A stretch of 56,931 nucleotides of DNA from Actinokineospora spheciospongiae. GTDB taxonomy: Bacteria > Actinomycetota > Actinomycetes > Mycobacteriales > Pseudonocardiaceae. Both the position numbers and the translations under genes were made by a program. Below are positions 8,934-16,244 of this stretch, piece after piece. The notes below the pieces were generated by a model. That model did not search any database and was not told the DNA's origin. It saw only the letters and a program-made list of their open reading frames with translations. Numbering within the stretch: the stretch's first letter is position 1; each line of letters begins with the position of its first letter. The stretch spans positions 1 to 56,931 of the forward strand of contig NZ_AYXG01000060.1 in the NCBI RefSeq assembly GCF_000564855.1, written 5' to 3'.

Positions 8934-9629
8934 TCACTTGCCGATGCCGAAGGCTTCCCTGGCGATGATCTGGCGGGTGGTGGGGACGCCGGTGGTGGTG
9001 ACGACCCAGGCCGTCCGGCAGGGGTGGTGGCTGTGCTCCGCCTCGCGCAGGAGGGCGTCGGCCAGGTCGGGGCGGGCGGTGAAGCGGCCCGCCGGGAGGG
9101 TGGGGGAGACGAGGTAGTCGCTGGTGGTGGTCGTGTCGAACAGGCCGTTGGGGCGCAGGACCGTCCACTCCAGGTCGGTGGCGCGGACGGCGTCCTCCAT
9201 GCGGAGCATGTCGGTGTAGAGGGTCCGGCCCGCCAGGCGCAGCAGCGGGTCGACGACCCGGCGCTCGAACGGGCCGTCGCCGGGGGCGGGGGTCGGGTCG
9301 ACGGCGCGGGAGCTGACGCAGACGAGGCGGCGGACGCCGAGGTCGGCCATGGCCCGGGTGATGGTGGTGATGCCCGCGGAGTAGACGGTGATCGGCTTGC
9401 GGCTGTAGGGGACGCCGATGGTCGAGACCACCGCGTCGCTGCCCGCGATGGCCGCGCGCACCGCGTCCGGGTCGCGCACGTCGCCCCCGGCGGTGGTCAG
9501 CCCGGGGGCGGTGAGCGGGAAGTCGGCCGGTCGCCTGGTCACCGCGGTGACCCGGTGGCCTGCGTCGAGCGCGCGCCGGGTGAGCAGCAGTCCCGTCGGA
9601 CCGCTGGCGCCGAACACGGCGAGTTCCAC
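8934..9629 (-). CDS. NAD(P)-binding atypical SDR (NmrA/BVR-B-like)
   Basis: 231 residues. It opens directly with a Rossmann strand and the nucleotide-binding motif VFGASGPTG of atypical short-chain dehydrogenases. Typical internal strands follow (DAVVSTIGV, RRLVCVSSRA, TVLRPNGL). The active-site Tyr-Lys pair of classical SDRs is missing, as expected for the NmrA/biliverdin-reductase-B type. The start is the GTG at 9629, with GGGAGGA about 8 nt upstream; the longer frame is not supported. It is a solitary minus-strand gene facing away from the polyketide cluster. Such proteins act as quinone or flavin reductases or as redox sensors. A tailoring role is possible but unproven. Confidence 0.8.
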   Translation of the reverse strand: MELAVFGASGPTGLLLTRRALDAGHRVTAVTRRPADFPLTAPGLTTAGGDVRDPDAVRAAIAGSDAVVSTIGVPYSRKPITVYSAGITTITRAMADLGVRRLVCVSSRAVDPTPAPGDGPFERRVVDPLLRLAGRTLYTDMLRMEDAVRATDLEWTVLRPNGLFDTTTTSDYLVSPTLPAGRFTARPDLADALLREAEHSHHPCRTAWVVTTTGVPTTRQIIAREAFGIGK

Positions 9630-10022
9630 GGTGCGTTCCTCCCGGGTCGGGGTCCGTACGGTCCGCGATCCTAGCCCGATGATCATGGTCCGGCGCGCGG
9701 GTTTCCGCGGTCGGCGGCACCCGGTGCGATGACCTGCGTGAAACCGTTGCCGGGATGGTCTCGGACGCGGCAATCGTTTCTTGGGTCTTCGTCCGAAAGC
9801 CCTGCTGAGAAGTCCTGAGTCCGGCTCGCACGACCGGTTGTCGATTTGTGATCGGCTTCACTGGAGTGGGGGTTTGAACTGCTCCATCACTTGCCGGTGT
9901 TCGGCAACGGGGCGCTGAGCTGCGAGGACGTCTCGAATCGCTGTTATTGACCGCCTTCTTCCGTCGGGGTTCGACTTTGGTTGAACACTCTTCGTGATCT
10001 GCCTGTGTCCTGCGTAACGTGC

Positions 10023-10038
10023 TGTGACCCGGGTCACA
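10023..10038. promoter_or_regulatory. Crp/GlxR-type operator candidate
   Basis: TGTGACCCGGGTCACA is a perfect palindrome and matches the CRP-family consensus TGTGA-N6-TCACA at every defined position. It lies 318 bp upstream of the response regulator start. Crp-family proteins (GlxR in corynebacteria, Crp in Streptomyces) are known to act on secondary metabolism, so cAMP-linked control is plausible but inferred. Confidence 0.55.
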
Positions 10039-10077
10039 ATAAGTGTTCGGAGGGTAAAAGGTTGGGCAACAATCGCA

Positions 10078-10109
10078 ACGGTGAAAGTGGGGGCAATCGG
10101 TTTCACCGT
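10078..10109. promoter_or_regulatory. 9-bp inverted repeat, possible operator
   Basis: ACGGTGAAA (10078-10086) and TTTCACCGT (10101-10109) are perfect inverted copies separated by 14 bp. The spacing of about two helical turns between arm centres suits a dimeric regulator on one DNA face. The regulator is unknown. Confidence 0.35.
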
Positions 10110-10355
10110 GGTGGTGATCGGCGGTGTGTGACCGCACCGGGACGTGGGCGGCGACCCCTCCCGGCTGACCGACGCGACGACCATGTCCCCGCTGCGCCCG
10201 ACACCTGTCGGGTGCTCCCGCGCGGGCGCCGGTTTGCCCTGCACAGTGCAGTGCAATTCGGCGGCCGGGGTCCGCGCGCGTACTGAGGTGAACGACCAAG
10301 GGGGTGCCGGTGGTCCGGCGGGTCTTCCGGCTCCATCACCGACAAGGAGCCAGCA

Positions 10356-11060
10356 GTGCGCGTTCTTGTGATCGAGAGCGATCGGGTCGACGCGGAGTCC
10401 CTGGTGAACGGGATGTCGCGGCACGGGTACGAGGTGTCGGTCGTGGGCACCGGTGCCGCGGGGCTCAAGGCGTTCCACCAGGCCGAGTTCGTCCTGCTCG
10501 ACTTAGAACTGCCCGACATCGACGGGCTCGAGGTGTGTCGCAGCATCCGCGCGGCCGGTGACCTGCCGGTCATCGCGGTGACCCGGCGCGACACCGAACT
10601 GGACCGGGTGCTCGGCCTGCAGGCGGGCGCCGACGACTACCTGGTCAAGCCGTACGGCTTCCGCGAGCTGCTGGCCAGGATGGACGCCGTCCTGCGCAGG
10701 GTGCGGCCCACCCCGGCGGTGCCGAAACAGGTCTCGCGGGGGCGGTTGCGCATCGACGGGCACGCCAGGGAGGTGCGCCTGGGCGACGAGCGGGTCGCGG
10801 TGACCCGCAAGGAGTTCGACCTGCTGTACCTGCTGGCGTCCCAACCGGACAGGGTGGTCTCCCGCAAGCAGTTGATGTCGCGGGTCTGGGCGGAGACCTG
10901 GATGGAGTCCGCGCGCACCATCGACACCCACGTCAGCAGCCTGCGCAACAAGCTCGGGTCGCGGGACTGGATCATCACCGTGCGCGGCGTCGGGTTCCGG
11001 ATGGGCTGCGCCGACCACGCGACCGTCGACCGTGCGACCGCCGGGTTTGACGAGTCGTGA
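10356..11060 (+). CDS. Orphan OmpR-family response regulator, possibly JadR1-like
   Basis: 234 residues: receiver domain (1-115) and winged-helix DNA-binding domain (about 128-222, ending in the wing YIITVRGVGFRM-type sequence). The phospho-acceptor position is D49 (FVLLDLELPD), with Thr81 and the lysine of LVKP retained. In the acidic pocket the usual acidic pair is E7-S8 (VLVIESD). As I recall, JadR1 of jadomycin, an atypical regulator that binds the end product, has the same Glu-Ser replacement. There is no histidine kinase next to it. GTG start with AAGGAG 6 nt upstream. It sits directly before the PKS operon, so a cluster-situated activator is the natural reading. Its own 3' end carries the first hexamers of the putative operator at 11047. 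Confidence 0.88.
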   Translation: MRVLVIESDRVDAESLVNGMSRHGYEVSVVGTGAAGLKAFHQAEFVLLDLELPDIDGLEVCRSIRAAGDLPVIAVTRRDTELDRVLGLQAGADDYLVKPYGFRELLARMDAVLRRVRPTPAVPKQVSRGRLRIDGHAREVRLGDERVAVTRKEFDLLYLLASQPDRVVSRKQLMSRVWAETWMESARTIDTHVSSLRNKLGSRDWIITVRGVGFRMGCADHATVDRATAGFDES

Positions 11061-11106
11061 CGGGACTTGACGGGACTTGACACAGCCCTGTAGCGCAGCG
11101 CCTTGA
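11047..11106 (+). promoter_or_regulatory. Putative promoter/operator of the PKS operon: phased TTGACG-like hexamers
   Basis: The hexamers TTGACG, GTGACG, TTGACG and TTGACA start at 11047, 11057, 11067 and 11077, exactly 10 bp apart. The last is a consensus -35 box and belongs to TTGACACAG (11077-11085), followed 16 bp later by CTTGA (11102-11106). The same block with the same spacing precedes the PgaE-like gene (27882-27921). The distance to the cyclase ATG is about 147 bp. Direct repeats one helical turn apart suit an OmpR-type or SARP activator. Confidence 0.6.
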
Positions 11107-11252
11107 CCGGTCGGAGCCCGGCGGCCGACGATGGTGACAGTTCCACCGGATGTTCTGACAGCGGGGGAAAAACAGCCTCTCCCGCTTCTCCGGTGGAAGT
11201 CGCCGACATCGTCGTCGGCATCGGAACGCTTGCGACGTAAGGGGATGCAGGG

Positions 11253-11582
11253 ATGCACAGCACCTTGATCGTGGCCAGGATGGACCCGGGGTCCAGTGCG
11301 AAGGTCGCCGACCTGTTCGGCGACTTCGACGCCACCGACATGCCGCACCGCATGGGCACCCGCAGGCGCCAGCTCTTCTCCTACCGGGGCCTGTACTTCC
11401 ACCTGCAGGACTTCGACGCGGACAACGGCGGCGAGCTGATCGAGGAGGCCAAGTTCGACCCGAGGTTCATCGGCATCAGCGAGGACCTCAAGCCGTTCAT
11501 CGACGCCTACGACCCGGCCACCTGGCGTTCGCCCAAGGACGCCATGGCCGAGCGCTTCTACTCCTGGGAGGGGGACAGGTGA
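11253..11582 (+). CDS. TcmI-family polyketide cyclase (angucycline F-type)
   Basis: 109 residues, the usual size of the dimeric ferredoxin-fold cyclases (TcmI; UrdF/PgaF/JadI-type in angucyclines). The N-terminal strand [12 protein letters not shown] and the central [24 protein letters not shown] are characteristic of the family. In angucycline pathways this protein helps close the later, angular rings of the ACP-bound chain. The ATG at 11253 has AAGGGG upstream. The stop overlaps the KS-alpha start by 4 bp (GTGA). The gene heads the minimal-PKS operon in the F-A-B-C-D-L order. Confidence 0.92.
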   Translation: MHSTLIVARMDPGSSAKVADLFGDFDATDMPHRMGTRRRQLFSYRGLYFHLQDFDADNGGELIEEAKFDPRFIGISEDLKPFIDAYDPATWRSPKDAMAERFYSWEGDR

Positions 11583-12850
11583 GCGGCAGGCGGGTGGCGA
11601 TCACCGGCATCGGCGTGACCGCGCCGGGCGGGGTCGGCACGAAGGCGTTCTGGGACCTGCTCTCCCACGGCCGCACCGCGACCAGGGCGATCAGCACCTT
11701 CGACGCGTCCGGGTTCCGCTCCCGGGTCGCGGCGGAGATCGACTTCGACCCGGAGCAGAGCGGCCTGTCGCCGCAGCAGGTCCGGCGGATGGACCGGGCC
11801 GCGCAGCTCGCCGTGGTCTCGGCGCGGGAGGCGGTGTCGGACTCCGGGCTGGAGTTCGTCGACCTCGACCCGCACCGGACCGGGGTCACCATCGGCAGCG
11901 CGGTCGGCGCCACCATGGGCCTGGACCAGGAGTACCGCGTCGTGTCCGACGGGGGCAGGCTGGAGCTGGTCGACCACCGGTACGCGACCAAGCACCTCTA
12001 CGACCACTTCGTGCCCAGCTCGTTCTCCGCCGAGGTGGCCTGGGCGGTCGGCGCGGAGGGCCCGGTCTCGGTCGTGTCCACCGGCTGCACCTCGGGCATC
12101 GACTCGGTGGGGCACGCGGTCGAGCTGATCCGCGAGGGCACCGCCGACGTGGTGGTGGCCGGGGCGACCGACGCGCCGATCTCGCCGATCACCCTGGCCT
12201 GCTTCGACGCGATCAAGGCCACCACCCCGCGCGACGACGACCCGGCCACCGCGTCGCGGCCGTTCGACCGCTCCCGCAACGGGTTCGTGCTCGGCGAGGG
12301 CGCGGCGGTGTTCGTGCTGGAGGAGCTGGGCGCGGCGCTGCGCCGGGGCGCGCACGTCTACGCCGAGGTCGCCGGGTACGCCTCGCGCTGCAACGCCTTC
12401 CACATGACCGGCCTGCGCCCCGACGGCGCGGAGATGGCCGAGGCGATCCGGGTGGCCCTGGACGAGGCCAGGGTGGACCCGACCGACGTCGACTACGTCA
12501 ACGCGCACGGGTCCGGCACCAAGCAGAACGACCGGCACGAGACCGCCGCGTTCAAGCGCGCCCTCGGCGAGCACGCCCGGCGCACGCCGGTCAGCTCCAT
12601 CAAGTCGATGGTGGGCCACTCCCTCGGGGCCATCGGCTCCATCGAGATCGCCGCCTCCGCGTTGGCGATGGAGTACGGCGTGGTCCCGCCCACGGCCAAC
12701 CTGCGCACCCCGGACCCGGAGTGCGACCTGGACTACGTCCCGATCACCGCCCGGGAGCACCGCACCGACACCGTGCTGAGCGTCGGCAGCGGCTTCGGCG
12801 GCTTCCAGAGCGCCATCGTGCTCGCCCGACCCGACCGGAGGACCCCATGA
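11579..12850 (+). CDS. Type II PKS ketosynthase alpha (KS-alpha)
   Basis: 423 residues, full length. The condensing-enzyme triad is intact: Cys170 in VSTGCTSG, His310 in NAHGSGT and His347 in VGHSLGAIG. It elongates the ACP-bound poly-beta-keto chain from malonyl units together with the chain-length factor encoded next. The start is a GTG overlapping the cyclase stop, and the 3' end overlaps the CLF start as ATGA. That coupling gives the equal expression expected for a KS-CLF heterodimer. Confidence 0.97.
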   Translation: MSGRRVAITGIGVTAPGGVGTKAFWDLLSHGRTATRAISTFDASGFRSRVAAEIDFDPEQSGLSPQQVRRMDRAAQLAVVSAREAVSDSGLEFVDLDPHRTGVTIGSAVGATMGLDQEYRVVSDGGRLELVDHRYATKHLYDHFVPSSFSAEVAWAVGAEGPVSVVSTGCTSGIDSVGHAVELIREGTADVVVAGATDAPISPITLACFDAIKATTPRDDDPATASRPFDRSRNGFVLGEGAAVFVLEELGAALRRGAHVYAEVAGYASRCNAFHMTGLRPDGAEMAEAIRVALDEARVDPTDVDYVNAHGSGTKQNDRHETAAFKRALGEHARRTPVSSIKSMVGHSLGAIGSIEIAASALAMEYGVVPPTANLRTPDPECDLDYVPITAREHRTDTVLSVGSGFGGFQSAIVLARPDRRTP

Positions 12851-14085
12851 CCACCGGCGTGACCACCTCGGCGAAGCCGAAGGTCGTCGTCACCGGAATC
12901 GGTGCCGCCGCGCCCAACGGCGTCGGCACCCACGACTACTGGTCGGCCACCAGGGTCGGCCGCAACGCGATCGGCCGGGTCACCCGGTTCGACCCGACGC
13001 CCTACCCGGCGCGGTTGGCCGGGGAGATCACCGGGTTCACCGCGGCCGACCACCTGCCGAGCAGGCTGCTGCCGCAGACCGACCGGATGACCAGGATCGC
13101 CCTGGCCGCCGCGGACTGGGCGCTCACCGACGCCAAGGCCGACCCGGCGTCCTTCGACGCCTACGAGATGGGCGTGATCACCGCCAGTTCCTCCGGCGGG
13201 TTCGAGTTCGGCCAGAACGAGCTGCGCAAGCTGTGGAGCATGGGCAGCCAGCACGTCAGCGCCTACCAGTCCTTCGCCTGGTTCTACGCGGTCAACAGCG
13301 GCCAGATCTCCATCCGCAACGGGATGAAGGGCCCCAGCGGGGTGGTGGTCAGCGACCAGGCGGGCGGGCTGGACGCCTTGGCCCAGGCGCGCAGGCAGAT
13401 CCGCAAGGGCACCCCGCTCATCCTCTCCGGCAGCATCGATGCCCCGATCTGCCCGTGGGGGTGGGTGGCGCAGCTCGCGGGCGGCAGGCTCAGCACCGTC
13501 GAGGACCCCGAGCGCGCGTTCGTGCCGTTCGACCCCGACGCCGCCGGGCACGTGCCCGGTGAGGGCGGGGCGATCCTGGTGATGGAGGACGCCGAGCGGG
13601 CCGTCGAGCGCGGCGCCCGCGCCTACGGCGAGCTGGCGGGCTACGGGGCCACTTTCGACCCCGCGCCCGGCTCCGGCCGGGAACCGGGGCTGCGCCGCGC
13701 GGCGGAGCTGGCCATGGCCGACGCGGGGGTGGCCGCCGACGAGGTGGACGTGGTGTTCGCCGACGCGGCCGGGGTCCCCGAGCTGGACCGGGTGGAGGCG
13801 GAGGTCATCACCGGCCTGTTCGGACCGCGCGGGGTGCCGGTCACCGCGCCCAAGACCATGATCGGCAGGCTCTGCTCCGGGGCGGCCCCGCTCGACGTGG
13901 CCACCGCGCTGCTGGCCATCGAGGAGGGCCTGATCCCGCCCACCACCAACACCTCGCCCGACCCGGGGCTGGGGCTCGACCTGGTGCTGCACCAGCCCCG
14001 GCCCGCGTCGGTGCGCACCGCCCTGGTGCTGGCCAGGGGCCACGGCGGGTTCAACTCGGCCGTGGTCGTGCGCGGCACCGACTGA
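12847..14085 (+). CDS. Type II PKS chain-length factor (KS-beta)
   Basis: 412 residues. It is homologous to KS-alpha, but the active-site cysteine is replaced by Gln171 ([11 protein letters not shown]), the defining change of chain-length factors. The glutamine supports malonyl-ACP decarboxylation, and the protein sets the chain length at the KS-CLF interface. The residues lining the polyketide tunnel lie in [12 protein letters not shown] (about 119-130). I cannot read an exact length from them, but the cluster context suggests a decaketide (C20). The ATG overlaps the KS-alpha stop. Confidence 0.96.
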   Translation: MTTGVTTSAKPKVVVTGIGAAAPNGVGTHDYWSATRVGRNAIGRVTRFDPTPYPARLAGEITGFTAADHLPSRLLPQTDRMTRIALAAADWALTDAKADPASFDAYEMGVITASSSGGFEFGQNELRKLWSMGSQHVSAYQSFAWFYAVNSGQISIRNGMKGPSGVVVSDQAGGLDALAQARRQIRKGTPLILSGSIDAPICPWGWVAQLAGGRLSTVEDPERAFVPFDPDAAGHVPGEGGAILVMEDAERAVERGARAYGELAGYGATFDPAPGSGREPGLRRAAELAMADAGVAADEVDVVFADAAGVPELDRVEAEVITGLFGPRGVPVTAPKTMIGRLCSGAAPLDVATALLAIEEGLIPPTTNTSPDPGLGLDLVLHQPRPASVRTALVLARGHGGFNSAVVVRGTD

Positions 14086-14179
14086 CGCGACCCGCACCGA
14101 ACCGCGCGGTGGCACCGCCACGCGCCAGCAAGTCCACATCGGACGAACACACACCTTTCGACACCCGAGGAGCACAGCC

Positions 14180-14443
14180 ATGCCCGAGCAGAGGTTCACC
14201 GTGGACGACCTGACCCGCATCCTCACCGAAGGGGCGGGAGCGGACGAGACCGTCGACCTCAGCGGCGACATCCTCGACACCGACTTCGAGGAGCTGGGCT
14301 ACGAGTCGCTGGCGCTGCTGGAGACCTGCGGCCTGATCGAGCGGGAGTACGGCATCACCCTCGACGACGACACCGTCACCGAGCACCGCACGCCGCGCGC
14401 CATGGTCGAGGCGGTCAACGCCCGGCTGTCGGCCACCGTCTGA
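14180..14443 (+). CDS. Acyl carrier protein of the type II PKS
   Basis: 87 residues, acidic, one four-helix ACP domain. The phosphopantetheine serine is S43 in LGYESLALLE; most PKS ACPs have GYDSL, so the Asp-to-Glu change is conservative. It carries the growing chain for the KS-CLF pair. GAGGAG lies just before the ATG. A 94-bp gap separates it from the CLF, the largest within the minimal PKS. Confidence 0.96.
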   Translation: MPEQRFTVDDLTRILTEGAGADETVDLSGDILDTDFEELGYESLALLETCGLIEREYGITLDDDTVTEHRTPRAMVEAVNARLSATV

Positions 14444-14478
14444 CGACGACCGCGAGACACGAGCAGGAGGACGGGGAC

Positions 14479-15261
14479 ATGACGCAGGACAAGCCGGTCG
14501 CGCTGGTCACCGGCGCCACCAGTGGCATCGGGCTGGCCGTCGCGCGGCTGCTGGGCAGCACCGGGCACGCGGTCTTCATCGGCGCCCGCAGCGCCGACTC
14601 GGTGGCGGCCACCGCCGCCGAGCTGCGCGCCGAGGGGTTCGAGGTGGACGGGACCACGGTGGACGTCCGCTCCGGCGCGGAGGTCAAGGCCTTCGTCCAG
14701 GCCGCTGTCGACCGCTACGGACCGGTCGACGTGCTGGTCAACAACGCGGGCCGCAGCGGGGGCGGGGTCACCGCCGAGATCGCCGACGAGCTGTGGGAGG
14801 ACGTGATCGAGACCAACCTCGGCAGCGTCTTCCGGATGACCAGGGAGGTGCTGACCGCGGGCGGGATGCGGCAGAGGGAGCGCGGCCGCATCATCAACAT
14901 CGCCTCCACCGCGGGCAAGCAGGGCGTGGTGCTGGGCGCGCCGTACTCGGCGTCCAAGCACGGCGTCGTCGGCTTCACCAAGGCGCTGGGCAACGAGCTG
15001 GCGCCCACCGGGATCACCGTCAACGCCGTGTGCCCCGGGTACGTGGAGACCCCGATGGCGGCCAGGGTGCGCTCCGGCTACGCCGAGGCCTACGGCACCA
15101 GCGAGGACGCCATCCTCAAGAAGTTCCAGGCCAAGATCCCGCTGGGCCGCTACTCCACCCCCGAGGAGGTGGCGGGCCTGGTCGGCTACCTGGTGTCGGG
15201 CACCGCCGCCTCCATCACCGCGCAGGCGATGAACGTCTGCGGCGGCCTGGGCAACTTCTGA
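14479..15261 (+). CDS. C9 polyketide ketoreductase (ActIII-type SDR)
   Basis: 260 residues. Classical SDR with cofactor motif TGATSGIG (11-18), NNAG at 88-91 and the catalytic triad Ser143, Tyr156 and Lys160, one residue off ActIII numbering. The loop after NNAG is RSGGG, equivalent to the stereochemistry-setting region of ActIII-type enzymes. It should reduce the C9 carbonyl of the nascent chain with NADPH before or during first-ring closure, so the product belongs to the reduced aromatic polyketides. Standard order after ACP; AGGAGGA lies upstream of the ATG. Confidence 0.95.
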   Translation: MTQDKPVALVTGATSGIGLAVARLLGSTGHAVFIGARSADSVAATAAELRAEGFEVDGTTVDVRSGAEVKAFVQAAVDRYGPVDVLVNNAGRSGGGVTAEIADELWEDVIETNLGSVFRMTREVLTAGGMRQRERGRIINIASTAGKQGVVLGAPYSASKHGVVGFTKALGNELAPTGITVNAVCPGYVETPMAARVRSGYAEAYGTSEDAILKKFQAKIPLGRYSTPEEVAGLVGYLVSGTAASITAQAMNVCGGLGNF

Positions 15262-15287
15262 CCGACCCGACGACAGGAGGGCACCGC

Positions 15288-16244
15288 ATGTCCACCCAGA
15301 CCGAGCCGCCCGGCCTCACCGAGGTCGAGCACGAGATCACCGTCGCCGCCCCCGCCGAGGAGGTCTACCGGCTGCTGGCCGACGTGGAGAACTGGCCGAG
15401 GCTGTTCCCGCCGACGATCTTCGTCGAGCGCGAGGACCTGGGCTCGCAGGCCGAGCTCATCCGGATCTGGGCCACCGCCAACGGCGAGCCCAAGCACTGG
15501 ACCTCGCGGCGGGCCCTGGACCGGGCGGGCCTGCGCATCGAGTTCCGCCAGCAGGTCTCCACCCCGCCGGTGGCGCAGATGGGCGGCACCTGGATCGTCG
15601 AGGAGCACCCCGAGGGCGCCAGGGTCCGGCTGCGGCACGACTACCGCGCGGTCGACGACGACCCGGCGGGCCTGGCCTGGATCGACGAGGCGGTCGACCG
15701 CAACTCGCGCACCGAACTGGCGGCGCTCAAGTCCACCGTGGAGTCGCTGTACGCGGCCAGGGAGTGGACGTTCTCGTTCGAGGACAGCGTCGAGGTGCGC
15801 GGTTCGGCCCGCGACGTCTACGACTTCATCGACCGGGCCGACCTGTGGGCGCAGCGGCTGCCGCACGTGGCCGAGGTGCGGTTGCGGGAGCCCGCGCCCG
15901 GCTTGCAGAACCTGCGGATGGACACCCGCGCCAAGGACGGGTCGACGCACACCACCGAGTCCTACCGGGTGTGCCTGCCGCACCACCGGATCGCCTACAA
16001 GCAGGTGACCCTGCCCGCGCTGATGGACCTGCACACGGGGGTGTGGACGTTCACCGAGCGGGACGGCGTCACCACCGCCACCTCCCAGCACACCGTGGTG
16101 CTGCGCACGGAGAACATCGCGGCGGTGCTCGGCCCGGACGCCACCGTGGAACAGGCGAAGGAGTACGTGACCACGGCGCTGAGCACCAACAGCCTGGCCA
16201 CCCTCGGCCACGCCAAGGCCCACGCCGAGCAGTCGCGGGGGTGA
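15288..16244 (+). CDS. Didomain aromatase/cyclase (SRPBCC/START fold)
   Basis: 318 residues with two consecutive SRPBCC domains (about 10-150 and 165-310). Both begin with the same pattern (VEHEITVAAPAEEVYRLLADVENWPRL and the parallel VEVRGSARDVYDFIDRADLW). Didomain ARO/CYCs act on C9-reduced chains and aromatise the first ring (C7-C12). This is the UrdL/PgaL/JadD-type position. AGGAGG lies 7 nt before the ATG. The stop overlaps the GTG of the oxygenase gene. Confidence 0.94.
   Translation: MSTQTEPPGLTEVEHEITVAAPAEEVYRLLADVENWPRLFPPTIFVEREDLGSQAELIRIWATANGEPKHWTSRRALDRAGLRIEFRQQVSTPPVAQMGGTWIVEEHPEGARVRLRHDYRAVDDDPAGLAWIDEAVDRNSRTELAALKSTVESLYAAREWTFSFEDSVEVRGSARDVYDFIDRADLWAQRLPHVAEVRLREPAPGLQNLRMDTRAKDGSTHTTESYRVCLPHHRIAYKQVTLPALMDLHTGVWTFTERDGVTTATSQHTVVLRTENIAAVLGPDATVEQAKEYVTTALSTNSLATLGHAKAHAEQSRG

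Larger units (their letters stand above)
9630..10355. other. Long divergent regulatory region upstream of the response regulator
   Basis: 726 bp, clearly less GC-rich than its neighbours between about 9770 and 10110. It separates the minus-strand SDR from the response regulator. It contains a 16-bp perfect palindrome at 10023-10038 and a 9-bp inverted repeat at 10078-10109, both listed separately. No coding frame in it looks real. Its length and composition suggest several regulatory inputs on the response regulator. Confidence 0.55.
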
